A stretch of DNA of 56,976 nucleotides from Gammaproteobacteria bacterium (GTDB lineage: Bacteria > Pseudomonadota > Gammaproteobacteria > Ga0077536): the NCBI GenBank assembly GCA_024235015.1, contig JACKNG010000010.1:1-56976 (forward strand), given 5' to 3'. The notes under the pieces were generated by a model. It was not told the DNA's origin. It did no database searches and saw nothing but the letters and a program-made list of their open reading frames with translations. The stretch's first letter is position 1, and the number at the start of each line of letters is the position of its first letter. Below, in pieces: positions 8,612-16,730 of the stretch. The position numbers and the translations under genes were made by a program.

Positions 8612-9802
8612 GTGCGGCACGGCACGGCGCGCCCGCCGCTGCTCGTCGTGGCGCGTTCGGGGCGCGCCCTGGCCGCCGCCGCGGCGCCCCGTTTCGAACC
8701 CTGGGTCATCGATCTCTTCGCCGATGTCGATACGCGTGCCCTGGCCGCGCATTGCTGGCAAACGCGGGCGCTGCCGGACTGGCGCTTCGCACCCGCCCAT
8801 CTGCAGGCCCTGCTCGGCGTGGTCGCCGGGCTGGCGACGCCCCTGCCGGTGGTCATCGGCAGTGGTTTCGAGGACGCGCCGGCGCTGCTCGAGTGGCTGG
8901 CCGCTGGACGGCGGTTGCTGGGCAGTCCGCCGCGGGTTTTCGCGCGCCTCGCGCGCCCGGTGCAATTGTTCGCTGCACTGGCGCATCGCGGCGTGGCCGT
9001 GCCGCGCACGATCGCCGGGCCGCCGCGCTCACCGCGCGGCTGGTTGATCAAGCGCGCCGCACACAGCGGCGGCGCCCACGTGCGCATGGCGCCCGGGCAG
9101 CGACCGGGCCGGGGCGACTACTTCCAGGCACGCATCGCCGGGCCCGGCTACTCGGCGTTGTGCGTTGCCGCCGGCGACCGCGTCGCGATTTGCGGCGTGG
9201 CGCGGCACATCGCGCCGCGCGGCTACCGCGGATTCACCTACCACGGTGCGGTGAGCGTGGCGGGGGCACCGGCGTGGCTGGACAGCGTGGCGAGGAGTGC
9301 CGACGCGATCGCCGCCGAACTCGGGTTGGTCGGCGCCTTCGGCTTCGATTTCATCCTGCGCGACGGGACCACGCCGGTGGTGGTCGACATCAACCCGCGG
9401 CTGACCGCTACGCTCGACGTCTACACGGATCGCGCGGCGATCTTCGCCGCCCACGTCGCGGCTTGTTCCGATCGACTGCTCGCGTATAGTAGGCCGCCGT
9501 CACGTCGGCCGCGTGGACATCTCGTCGTCTACGCCGCCCGCGCGTGGCAGGTCCCGCGCGGATTCACCTGGCCGAGCGACACCGCCGACCGGCCCGGCGC
9601 GGGACACCGGGTGGGATCTGGCGACCCGCTCGTGACCCTGATCGCCGAGGGCGCCGACGAAGCCGCCGTCGAAGCGGAACTCGTGGCCCGATACGACGAT
9701 CTCCACCGCCGTACGGCCGCGCATGGAGGCGCCGTGCTGGCGCCGTCCTTGATGCTCGAAACCGTGGGAGGGTTTCACGATGTCCGAACTCGCACTCGAT
9801 AG
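8612..9802 (+). CDS. ATP-grasp protein of the H4MPT/methanofuran cluster (OrfY/MfnD-like)
   Basis: 396 aa from a GTG start. The ATP-grasp fold is indicated by a lysine-containing segment near GWLIKRAAHSGGAHV (about residues 145-160) and by the metal-binding segment VVVDINPRLTATLDVY (about residues 270-285). The C-terminus is a separate small domain. Its place between mtdB and mch matches the gene called OrfY in methylotroph clusters. A plausible role is ATP-dependent ligation of glutamate during methanofuran-type cofactor synthesis, like archaeal tyramine-glutamate ligase MfnD, but that is inference. The 3' end overlaps mch by 23 bp. No clear Shine-Dalgarno supports the GTG, so the exact start is uncertain. 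Confidence 0.8.
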   Translation: MRHGTARPPLLVVARSGRALAAAAAPRFEPWVIDLFADVDTRALAAHCWQTRALPDWRFAPAHLQALLGVVAGLATPLPVVIGSGFEDAPALLEWLAAGRRLLGSPPRVFARLARPVQLFAALAHRGVAVPRTIAGPPRSPRGWLIKRAAHSGGAHVRMAPGQRPGRGDYFQARIAGPGYSALCVAAGDRVAICGVARHIAPRGYRGFTYHGAVSVAGAPAWLDSVARSADAIAAELGLVGAFGFDFILRDGTTPVVVDINPRLTATLDVYTDRAAIFAAHVAACSDRLLAYSRPPSRRPRGHLVVYAARAWQVPRGFTWPSDTADRPGAGHRVGSGDPLVTLIAEGADEAAVEAELVARYDDLHRRTAAHGGAVLAPSLMLETVGGFHDVRTRTR

Positions 9803-10763
9803 CGCCTGCAATGTCAACGTCGCGGTCAAGCCGCTGGTCGCGCGCCTGCGCGAGCGCGCCGCCGATTACCGCGTGGCTGTACGCCGTCTCGACTCGGGCG
9901 TGGAGTTGATCGATGCCGGCATCGCCGTGCCCGGCGGTCTCGAAGCCGGGCGCCTGGTCAGCGAGATCTGCATGGGCGGCCTGGGCCAGGTCTCCTTGTC
10001 GGGCGCAGCGCCGTTCGAGCGCTGGCGCTGGCAGGTCGACGTCACCGCCAGCCACCCGGTCATCGCCTGTCTCGGCTCGCAGTACGCGGGCTGGAGTCTC
10101 AACCACGGTGAAGGCAAGAGCGCGTTCTTCGCCCTCGGCTCGGGGCCGGCGCGCGCCATGGGCAGCAAGGAGCCGCTGTACGAGGAACTCGGCTACCGCA
10201 ACCCGCCGGGCGAGACCGTGATCGTGCTCGAAGTCGACCGCGAGCCGCCGCCGGAAATCGCGCAGAAGGTGGTCGATCGCTGCGGCATCGCGCCCGAGCA
10301 GCTCACCATCATCCTCACCCCGACCTCGAGCCTGGCCGGCGGCGTGCAGATCGTCGCGCGCGTGCTCGAAGTTGCGCTGCACAAGGTGCACGAACTCAAG
10401 TTCCCGCTCGGCGACATCGTCGACGGCGCCGCCAGTGCGCCGCTGCCACCGCCGTCGCCGGATTTCATGACCGCGATGGGGCGGACCAACGACGCCATCC
10501 TGTTCGGCGGCCAGGTCCAGCTCTACGTCAGCGGCGAGGACGACGCAGCGCGCAGCCTCGCCGAGCAGCTGCCGAGCGCGTCCTCGCGCGATTTCGGCAA
10601 GCCCTTCGCCAAGGTGTTCAAGGACTACGGCTACGACTTCTACAAGGTCGACCCGATGTTGTTCTCGCCGGCGCGGGCGGTGGTCACCAATGTCAGCACG
10701 GGCCGCTCGTTCGTCGGCGGTGAGCTGCACCCGGCCCTGCTCGACCAGTCCTTCGGCGGCTGA
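9780..10763 (+). CDS. mch: methenyltetrahydromethanopterin cyclohydrolase
   Basis: 327 aa, the usual Mch length. Hydrolyses methenyl-H4MPT to formyl-H4MPT, the step between MtdB and FhcD. Family signatures include LNVNVAVKPLV-like ACNVNVAVKPLV at the N-terminus, EICMGGLGQVSL, VTASHPVIACLGSQYAGW and KEPLYEELGY. The start codon lies inside the end of the ATP-grasp gene and is preceded by GGGAGGG about 5 nt upstream, so the start is well supported. Confidence 0.96.
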   Translation: MSELALDSACNVNVAVKPLVARLRERAADYRVAVRRLDSGVELIDAGIAVPGGLEAGRLVSEICMGGLGQVSLSGAAPFERWRWQVDVTASHPVIACLGSQYAGWSLNHGEGKSAFFALGSGPARAMGSKEPLYEELGYRNPPGETVIVLEVDREPPPEIAQKVVDRCGIAPEQLTIILTPTSSLAGGVQIVARVLEVALHKVHELKFPLGDIVDGAASAPLPPPSPDFMTAMGRTNDAILFGGQVQLYVSGEDDAARSLAEQLPSASSRDFGKPFAKVFKDYGYDFYKVDPMLFSPARAVVTNVSTGRSFVGGELHPALLDQSFGG

Positions 10764-10861
10764 CGGCCGGTGCAGGGAGCGCCGTGCCTGCTGCGCCGCG
10801 CGCTGAACGCGGCCGGCCCGTTGCGACGCGGGCGTGTGGCCGGTGGTCGCCGAACCCACCG

Positions 10862-11767
10862 ATGACGCCACGCCTGGTCATCTTCACCGACGAGCCCGGC
10901 TGGCATGGGCGCGAGCTGCGGCGGTGGTTCGGCGAGCGCGGCTTCGCCGCCGAGTTCGTCTCGCTGACCGCCTGCCACGTCGACCTCGCCGGGGGCGGTC
11001 CGGGCCTGGTCATCCCGGGTTTCGACGCCGCGTTGCCGGTCGGCGCCTTCGTGCGCGGCGTGCCGGGCGGCTCGCTGGAGGCGATCACCCTGCGGCTCGA
11101 TTACCTGCACCTGCTGGAAGCGCTGGGTTGCCCGGTGTTCAACAGCGGGCGGGTCATCGAGCGCACCGTGGACAAGGCCATGACCAGCCTGCTGTTGCGC
11201 CACCACGGTGTGCCGACCCCGGAAACCTTCGTCAGCGAATCGCTCGCGGCGGCGCGGGACTACGTCGCGGGCGTGCTGGCCCGTGGCGACAGCCTGGTCA
11301 AGAAGCCCCTGTTCGGGTCCCAGGGCAAGGGCCTGCGGCGCATCCAGCGGGTCGAGGATCTCGGTTACCTGCTGCCCGGTGAGGTCATCTACCTGCAGCA
11401 GTTCGTGCACACCGGTGACGGGCCCTTTCGTGACTGCCGGGTGATGGTCGTCGACGGCCGCGCCATCGCCGCCATGGAACGCTACAGCCATCACTGGATC
11501 ACCAACCGTGCGCAGGGCGCGGCGTGTCGCTCGATCCCGTTGCAGGACGGCCTGGCCCAACGCGCCGAGGCGGCCGCGGCCGCGGTCGGCGCGAGCTACG
11601 CCGGCGTCGACCTGCTGCGCGACCCGGCTGGCCAGTGGCTGGTCACCGAGGTCAACGGCATTCCGGCCTGGCAGGGCCTGCAGCGCGCCACCGGCGTCGA
11701 CGTCACGGCCCTGCTCGGCGCCGCCTGCGTCGCGCGCCTGGAGGGCGGGCTGGCGGCGCTGGCCTGA
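10862..11767 (+). CDS. RimK-type ATP-grasp ligase (likely H4MPT/MptN-like, Orf17)
   Basis: 301 aa. RimK/MptN-like ATP-grasp ligase: KPLFGSQGKGLRRIQ holds the ATP-binding Lys and Gly-rich loop, and TEVNGIPAWQGLQRATGVD is the conserved metal-binding end shared with glutamate ligases. Archaeal MptN adds glutamate to H4MPT, and a ligase role on the bacterial cofactor is the best inference. The frame is open from 10784, but ATG 10862 begins MTPRLVIFTDEPGWHGREL, a typical domain start. The stop overlaps the next start by one base. The position after mch matches the gene called Orf17 in methylotrophs. Confidence 0.87.
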   Translation: MTPRLVIFTDEPGWHGRELRRWFGERGFAAEFVSLTACHVDLAGGGPGLVIPGFDAALPVGAFVRGVPGGSLEAITLRLDYLHLLEALGCPVFNSGRVIERTVDKAMTSLLLRHHGVPTPETFVSESLAAARDYVAGVLARGDSLVKKPLFGSQGKGLRRIQRVEDLGYLLPGEVIYLQQFVHTGDGPFRDCRVMVVDGRAIAAMERYSHHWITNRAQGAACRSIPLQDGLAQRAEAAAAAVGASYAGVDLLRDPAGQWLVTEVNGIPAWQGLQRATGVDVTALLGAACVARLEGGLAALA

Positions 11768-12615
11768 TGGCGGCAATCGACGCCGCCGCCCTCGGCGCGG
11801 CGCTGCACAAGGCCTGTCGTCTCGACGTCGTCGCCTTCAAGCCGGGCAACGTCAGCCTGTGCGCCGATGGGCACGGCATGGTTGCGGCGGATTTCCTCGC
11901 CAGCGCACGCGTCGCGATACCGGCACTGTGCCGGGCCGGCAGCGGGGTCGGTGCGCGCATCGAGGCGGCCGTCGCCGCGACCTGGGCCGCGGTCGCCTGC
12001 AACACCAACCTCGGTATCGTGCTGCTGCTGGCGCCGCTGGCCGCGGCAGCGGAGCGCGGCGGGCCGCTGCGCGCCGCCGTGCAGTCGGTACTCGCCGATC
12101 TCGACGTCACCGACGCCGAACTCGCCTACGCCGCCATCCGACGCGCCAACCCGGCCGGTCTCGGGCGTGCCGCGGACGCCGACGTCGCCGCACCACCGAC
12201 GATCGACCTGCGCACGGCGATGGGCCTGGCCGCGGCGCGTGACAGCATCGCGCGCCAGTACGCCAACGGCTATGCCGACGTCTTCGAGGTCGGCCTCGCG
12301 ACCCTGGGCGCGGCGCGCCGGCGGTGGCGTTCGCTGGCCTGGGCAACCACCGCCTGTCACCTCGAATTCATGGCGCGTTGGCCCGATTCGCACATCGTGC
12401 GCAAGCACGGCGAACGCTGTGCGGAGCGGGTGCGAACGCGGGCGGTGGAGGTGGCAACCGCCCTGAAAGCGTGCGAGAATCCCCGCTCGCTCGCCGGCAC
12501 CTTGCAGGCGTTCGACAGCGAGCTGAAGACGAGGGGCGTCAATCCGGGGACCAGTGCGGACCTGACCGTGGCAAGCGCGGCAGTGCTGCTCCTGCAAGAT
12601 CGCTTTTCCGAGTAG
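11767..12615 (+). CDS. CitG-like (triphosphoribosyl-dephospho-CoA synthase family) protein of the C1 cluster
   Basis: 282 aa. The family is recognised by ACRLDVVAFKPGNVSLCADGHGM (residues about 14-36, with KPGNVS as core) and by NTNLGIVLLLAPLAAA. Classic CitG transfers a triphosphoribosyl group from ATP to dephospho-CoA for citrate lyase, but no citrate lyase genes are nearby. Homologues sit in bacterial H4MPT clusters (Orf5-type) and are thought to act in cofactor synthesis; the exact reaction is not known to me. The ATG overlaps the preceding TGA (ATGA), so it is co-translated with the RimK-like gene. Confidence 0.83.
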   Translation: MAAIDAAALGAALHKACRLDVVAFKPGNVSLCADGHGMVAADFLASARVAIPALCRAGSGVGARIEAAVAATWAAVACNTNLGIVLLLAPLAAAAERGGPLRAAVQSVLADLDVTDAELAYAAIRRANPAGLGRAADADVAAPPTIDLRTAMGLAAARDSIARQYANGYADVFEVGLATLGAARRRWRSLAWATTACHLEFMARWPDSHIVRKHGERCAERVRTRAVEVATALKACENPRSLAGTLQAFDSELKTRGVNPGTSADLTVASAAVLLLQDRFSE

Positions 12616-12675
12616 GCGCGACGAAATTCACTCACGCATTTGGGTCGAGAGGGATGCGTGCAATGAACCGCTGAC

Positions 12676-12692
12676 GAGGAGTTGGCGCAATG
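12676..12692 (+). promoter_or_regulatory. second Shine-Dalgarno plus ATG upstream of and in frame with fae
   Basis: GAGGAG followed 8 nt later by ATG 12690, in frame with fae and with no stop between. Either Fae is also made with a 23-residue N-terminal extension, or this is fortuitous. Fae proteins I recognise begin at the downstream start. The rest of the gap 12616-12758 shows no clear sigma-70 boxes. Confidence 0.4.
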
Positions 12693-12758
12693 TCCATCTT
12701 CAAAGCACTCTTTGCAACACAAACCGTAGAATCCCAAGCATCTGAAGGAGAACGAGGC

Positions 12759-13271
12759 ATGGCAGTAGTAGACCGAGTACTGGTGGGTGAGTCCCTGGTC
12801 GGCGACGGCAACGAAGTCGCCCACATCGATCTCATCATGGGGCCCCGTGGCAGTGCCGCCGAGGCGGCGTTCTGCAATTGCGTCACCAACAACAAGGACG
12901 GCTTCTCGAGCCTCCTCGCGGTGGTCGCGCCGAACCTGGCATGCAAGCCGGCGACCGTGATGTTCAACAAGGTCACCATCAAGGGTTCCAAGCAGGCCGT
13001 GCAGATGTTCGGCCCGGCTCAGCGCGGCGTCGCCATGGCCGTTGCCGACAGCGTCGAGGATGGCACCATCCCGGCCGCCGAAGCGGATGACATCTTCATC
13101 TGTGTCGGCGTCTTCATCCACTGGCTGGCCGAAGACAACAACAAGATCCAGGACTACAACTACCAGGCGACCAAGGAAGCCATCAAGCGCGCGGTTGCCC
13201 GCGAGCCGAAGGCGGCCGACGTCGTGGCGCAGAAGGGCTCGGCGGACCACCCGTTCCAGGCCCACAGCTGA
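12759..13271 (+). CDS. fae: formaldehyde-activating enzyme
   Basis: 170 aa, the exact family length. Condenses formaldehyde with H4MPT to methylene-H4MPT, the entry reaction of the pathway. Signatures are GNEVAHIDLIMGPRGS with the presumed catalytic His at residue 22, FCNCVTNNKDGFSSLLAV, KVTIKGSKQAVQMFGPAQ and FIHWLAEDNNKIQ. ATG 12759 is chosen because an AAGGAG Shine-Dalgarno sits at 12745-12750 and the product matches known Fae. An in-frame ATG at 12690, with its own GAGGAG, would add 23 residues. A strong terminator follows. Confidence 0.96.
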   Translation: MAVVDRVLVGESLVGDGNEVAHIDLIMGPRGSAAEAAFCNCVTNNKDGFSSLLAVVAPNLACKPATVMFNKVTIKGSKQAVQMFGPAQRGVAMAVADSVEDGTIPAAEADDIFICVGVFIHWLAEDNNKIQDYNYQATKEAIKRAVAREPKAADVVAQKGSADHPFQAHS

Positions 13272-13313
13272 TCGCGCGCAGCGTCGGCCGGCGCCGGCGC
13301 CCGCGTCTAGGAG

Positions 13314-13343
13314 AACGCCCCGCCCAGCGGGGCGTTTTCTTTT
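13314..13343 (+). terminator. Rho-independent terminator after fae
   Basis: Perfect 10-bp stem: AACGCCCCGC at 13314-13323, CCA loop, GCGGGGCGTT at 13327-13336, then a T-rich tail to 13343 (TTTTCTTTT counting from 13335). It lies 42 bp after the fae stop and 18 bp before the stop of the convergent HisA-like gene. Confidence 0.9.
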
Positions 13344-13361
13344 GTGGAGAGCGGCTCGGTG

Positions 13362-14081
13362 TCAGTCCGGCGCCGCGCAGCACAGCGCGCCGAGCGCCGT
13401 GGCGTCGAGGCGACCGTCGTGCAGGGCTGTGCCGACCAGCGCCGCGGCGATGCCGTGCTCGGCCAGCACGGTGAGATCGTCGCTGCCGCGCACCCCGCCG
13501 GCGGCAAAGACCTCGCGCGCACCGGCCCGGGCGCGCAGGGCGTCGAGACCGGCCAGGTCGGGTCCGCCGTCGGCACCGACCCGCGCCAGGTTCATGTGGA
13601 TGACGCGCGCCGGCCAGCGCGCGCTGGCCTCGAACAACTCGGCGCAGCCGAGCGGGCCGGCGGCGTTGCGGTCGAGCGAGAGCACCAGGCGCGGTGCCGG
13701 GATACGGGCGACCAGGGCGTCGTACTCGGCCAGCGTGGTGAGCGCCTCGCTGGCAACGACGATGTCGACGGTGGCGAGTTCGAGCCATGCCGCGCAATCG
13801 CGCTGCGGGCCGAAACCGGCATCGACCAGCAGGCGCAGCCGCGGCAGGGCGCGCGCGAGCGCGCGGACGGTGGCGAGGTTGGGCCGGTCGAACATGATCG
13901 CGTCGAGGTCAGCCAGGTAGATATGGGTGATCGGCAGCGCGGCGGCCATACCGCGCGCGACGGCCAACGGCTCGGCATCGTCGGCGAAGCGCGTGACCAG
14001 CGGGGCATAGCTGTCACGGCGACCCTGCCGGGCGTGCACGGCCTGGCCGTCCTTGAGATCGATCACGGGGATGATGCGCAT
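13362..14081 (-). CDS. HisA-like TIM-barrel protein of the C1 cluster
   Basis: 239 aa. It begins MRIIPVIDLKDGQAVHARQG, the HisA/HisF N-terminus with the catalytic-type Asp. A second Asp lies in LVLSLDRNAAG, and the C-terminal phosphate-binding region is EVFAAGGVRGSDDL plus IAAALVGTALHDG. It is shorter and more divergent than the true histidine isomerase. Its place between fae and the MfnF-like gene points to H4MPT or methanofuran cofactor synthesis, as for HisA-like genes in other methylotroph clusters. The reaction is unknown. It is the only gene of the 6.6-17.3 kb block on the minus strand. Confidence 0.83.
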   Translation of the reverse strand: MRIIPVIDLKDGQAVHARQGRRDSYAPLVTRFADDAEPLAVARGMAAALPITHIYLADLDAIMFDRPNLATVRALARALPRLRLLVDAGFGPQRDCAAWLELATVDIVVASEALTTLAEYDALVARIPAPRLVLSLDRNAAGPLGCAELFEASARWPARVIHMNLARVGADGGPDLAGLDALRARAGAREVFAAGGVRGSDDLTVLAEHGIAAALVGTALHDGRLDATALGALCCAAPD

Positions 14082-14289
14082 GCGGAGCCGGGGTGCCTAG
14101 GGAGGCGCCGATCCTAGCAGTCCGTCGACTGCGGGGCATCGTCACGTGGCGAGTGGCCCAACGAGGGCCGCCGAGCGTGCAGGGGGCCGTGCGGACGGAC
14201 GCCGTCGTGCGAGCCCGCGCGGGATGGCACAAGGCGCGGCCGACTCGCTATGCTCTGGCCGGCTAACGCAGCGGGACCACGTCGAAGGC

Positions 14290-15339
14290 ATGAGCAGAGA
14301 ATTCCTGGGTTGGGACATCGGCGGCGCGCATCTCAAGATCGCGCGACTCGACGCCTCCGGCCGGATCATGGCGGTACGCCAGATCGCCTGTCCGCTGTGG
14401 CGGGGTGTGCACGAGCTCGGCCGCGCCTGCCAGCTGATCGATTTTCCCATCGCCGACCCGGCCCTTGTCCACGCCGTCACGATGACCGGCGAACTGTGCG
14501 ACGTGTTCGCCGATCGTGCCGACGGCGTGCGGCGCATCCTGGGTGAATTCCTGCGCCTGGTCGGCAGCGGTGACGACGTGCGCGTGTTTGGCGGCTACGA
14601 CGGCTGGCTCAGCCCGGCCGCGGCGCAGGGCACGGCGGTCACCGCGGTGGCCTCGGCCAACTGGCTCGCGCTCGCCGCCTACACCGCGGAACTCGTCGGC
14701 GATGGCCTGCTCGTCGACATCGGCAGCACCACCACCGACATCATTCCCATCGTCGCCGGCGAGGTCCGCGCGCAGGGCCGCGACGATGCCAGCCGCATGG
14801 CCTGCGGCGAATTGCTCTATACCGGCGTCGTTCGCACCCCGGTCGCGGCAACCTGCACCGTCGTACCCTTCCGCGGCGCCTGGGTGCCGCTGGCGGGCGA
14901 AGTCTTCGCCACCCTCGCCGACGTCTACCGCCTGTGCGGGCAGATCGACGAACGTCACGATCTCATGCCGGCCGCGGACGGCCAGGCCAAGGACCGCGCC
15001 GGCAGCGCACGGCGTCTCGCCCGCATGGTCGGCTGCGACTATCGCGAGAACGACCTCGCCGAGTTCGGCGCGCTGGCGGCGTGGATCGCCCGTGCCCATC
15101 GTCGCCGTGTCGAGGATGCCGCGGCCCTGGTCACCAGCCGCGCCCTGGCCGGACGTCCCCCGGGCGCCATCGTCGGCGCCGGTGCCGGTCGCTTCATTGC
15201 TGCCGCGATCGCGCGCGAGGCAGGGCTGGACTACCACGATTTCGGCCTGCTCGCCGGCGCCGACGCCGAGCTCGTCGAGGACGTGGCCGTTGCCGCGCCG
15301 GCCGTGGCGGCAGCCCGGCTCGCCTGGATGACGGCATGA
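14290..15339 (+). CDS. H4MPT-linked C1-transfer protein, hydantoinase/acetate-kinase-like fold (MfnF-like)
   Basis: 349 aa. ASKHA-type nucleotide-binding loops DIGG (residues 9-12) and VDIGSTTTDIIP (residues 142-153) place it in the hydantoinase-A-like family found beside H4MPT genes. In methanogens the related MfnF joins the aminomethylfuran pyrophosphate to glutamyl-tyramine. A similar coupling in methylofuran synthesis is my inference. The frame is open from 14146, but ATG 14290 starts MSREFLGWDIGGAHLK, placing DIGG correctly. The start of pabB overlaps its stop by 4 bp. The upstream 208 bp gap is divergent from the HisA-like gene; I see no clear promoter in it. Confidence 0.85.
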   Translation: MSREFLGWDIGGAHLKIARLDASGRIMAVRQIACPLWRGVHELGRACQLIDFPIADPALVHAVTMTGELCDVFADRADGVRRILGEFLRLVGSGDDVRVFGGYDGWLSPAAAQGTAVTAVASANWLALAAYTAELVGDGLLVDIGSTTTDIIPIVAGEVRAQGRDDASRMACGELLYTGVVRTPVAATCTVVPFRGAWVPLAGEVFATLADVYRLCGQIDERHDLMPAADGQAKDRAGSARRLARMVGCDYRENDLAEFGALAAWIARAHRRRVEDAAALVTSRALAGRPPGAIVGAGAGRFIAAAIAREAGLDYHDFGLLAGADAELVEDVAVAAPAVAAARLAWMTA

Positions 15340-16730
15340 GCCACCCGGTTGCCGTGCTGGTCGAACTCGAGTACTGGGCCGACACCGCCCAGCGCCTGCA
15401 TCGATTGTCGTCGCTGCCGTGGTTCGTGTTCCTCGACAGCTGCCGCGCCGGCGGCGGCAGTGGTCGCTACGACATCGCGGCGTGGGCGCCGCGCCTGACC
15501 CTGACCACGCGGGGCGAACTCACCGAGGTCGATGACGGTCGCGCGCGCCGCACGCTGGACGACGATCCCTTCGCCCTGGTTGCCGCGTGCCTGGCCGACG
15601 AGGCGCGCCACCCGGTACTGCCGTTCTGTGGTGGTGCCATCGGCGTGTGGGGCTACGACCTGGCGCGCCGCGTCGAACGCTTGCCGGCGCGGGCCCGCCG
15701 CGACATCGATTTCCCCGACATGGCGGTCGGTATCTACGAGCGCTGCCTGGTCGTCGACCACGAACTGCGCGCGGCCTGGTACGTCCACCGCCACTGCGAC
15801 GAGGTGACCGTGGCCGAGGATGTCGCCCGGCTGGAAGTGCCGCGAACCGTGACGCCGGCCGCCATCAGCACCGATTTCGTCGTCACGTCGAACGTGCGGC
15901 CCGAGCTCAGCTTCGCCGAGTACGGCGCCGCCTTCGCGCGTATCCAGCACTACATCCGCGCCGGCGACTGCTACCAGGTCAATTTCACCCAGCGCTTCAG
16001 CGCCGCCTGCGCCGGTGACCCCTGGGATGCCTACCAGCGCCTGCGGCTGCTGAACAGCGCACCGTTCGCGGGCTTCCTGCGCGTGCCCCAGGGAGCCGTG
16101 CTGAGCTCGTCACCGGAACGCTTCATCGAAGTTCGCGACCGTCGTGTCGAGACCCGCCCGATCAAGGGCACGCGGGCACGCTCGGCCGACCGCGCGCGCG
16201 ACGCGGCACTCGCCGCGGAGCTCGCGGCCAGCGCCAAGGACCGCGCCGAGAACGTCATGATCGTCGACCTGCTGCGCAACGATCTCGGCAAGTGCTGCGA
16301 GGTCGGCAGCGTTGCCGTGCCGCACCTGTTCGACATCGAGTCCTTTGCCCGCGTCCACCACCTGGTGTCGACGGTGAGTGGTCGCCTGCGCGCGGGACAA
16401 GGCCCGCTCGACCTGTTGCGGGCCTGCTTCCCCGGTGGTTCGATCACCGGGGCGCCCAAGGTGCGGGCGATGGAAATCATCGAAGAACTCGAACCGACCC
16501 GGCGCAGCGTCTATTGCGGCGCGCTCGGGTATGTCGCCCATGACGGCCAGATGGACACCAACATCGCCATTCGTACCCTGCTGCAGACCGGCGAGCGCTT
16601 GTACTGCTGGGCCGGCGGCGGCATCGTCGTGGACTCCGTGCTCGAGGACGAGTACCAGGAGTCCCTCGACAAGGCTGCCGCCATGCTGAATCTGTTCACC
16701 GATGCCGAAGTCCAGGCTCTGGGTCGTTAA
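15336..16730 (+). CDS. pabB: aminodeoxychorismate synthase component I
   Basis: 464 aa. Makes 4-amino-4-deoxychorismate from chorismate for p-aminobenzoate. Chorismate-binding signatures: PIKGTRAR (PIKGT is typical of PabB, where TrpE usually has PIAGT), ENVMIVDLLRNDLG, FPGGSITGAPKVRAMEI, and the C-terminal WAGGGIVVDSVLEDEYQE. ATG 15336 overlaps the upstream stop by 4 bp, and the 3' end overlaps the MfnE-like gene by 29 bp. This tight embedding suggests a dedicated pABA supply for H4MPT. The glutaminase partner (PabA) and the lyase PabC are not in this window. Confidence 0.93.
   Translation: MSHPVAVLVELEYWADTAQRLHRLSSLPWFVFLDSCRAGGGSGRYDIAAWAPRLTLTTRGELTEVDDGRARRTLDDDPFALVAACLADEARHPVLPFCGGAIGVWGYDLARRVERLPARARRDIDFPDMAVGIYERCLVVDHELRAAWYVHRHCDEVTVAEDVARLEVPRTVTPAAISTDFVVTSNVRPELSFAEYGAAFARIQHYIRAGDCYQVNFTQRFSAACAGDPWDAYQRLRLLNSAPFAGFLRVPQGAVLSSSPERFIEVRDRRVETRPIKGTRARSADRARDAALAAELAASAKDRAENVMIVDLLRNDLGKCCEVGSVAVPHLFDIESFARVHHLVSTVSGRLRAGQGPLDLLRACFPGGSITGAPKVRAMEIIEELEPTRRSVYCGALGYVAHDGQMDTNIAIRTLLQTGERLYCWAGGGIVVDSVLEDEYQESLDKAAAMLNLFTDAEVQALGR

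Noticed and set aside
14117..14132. GCAGTC/GACTGC hairpin in the gap between the HisA-like and MfnF-like genes
   Set aside because: Six-bp stem without T-tract and at the start side of both genes; no function supported.
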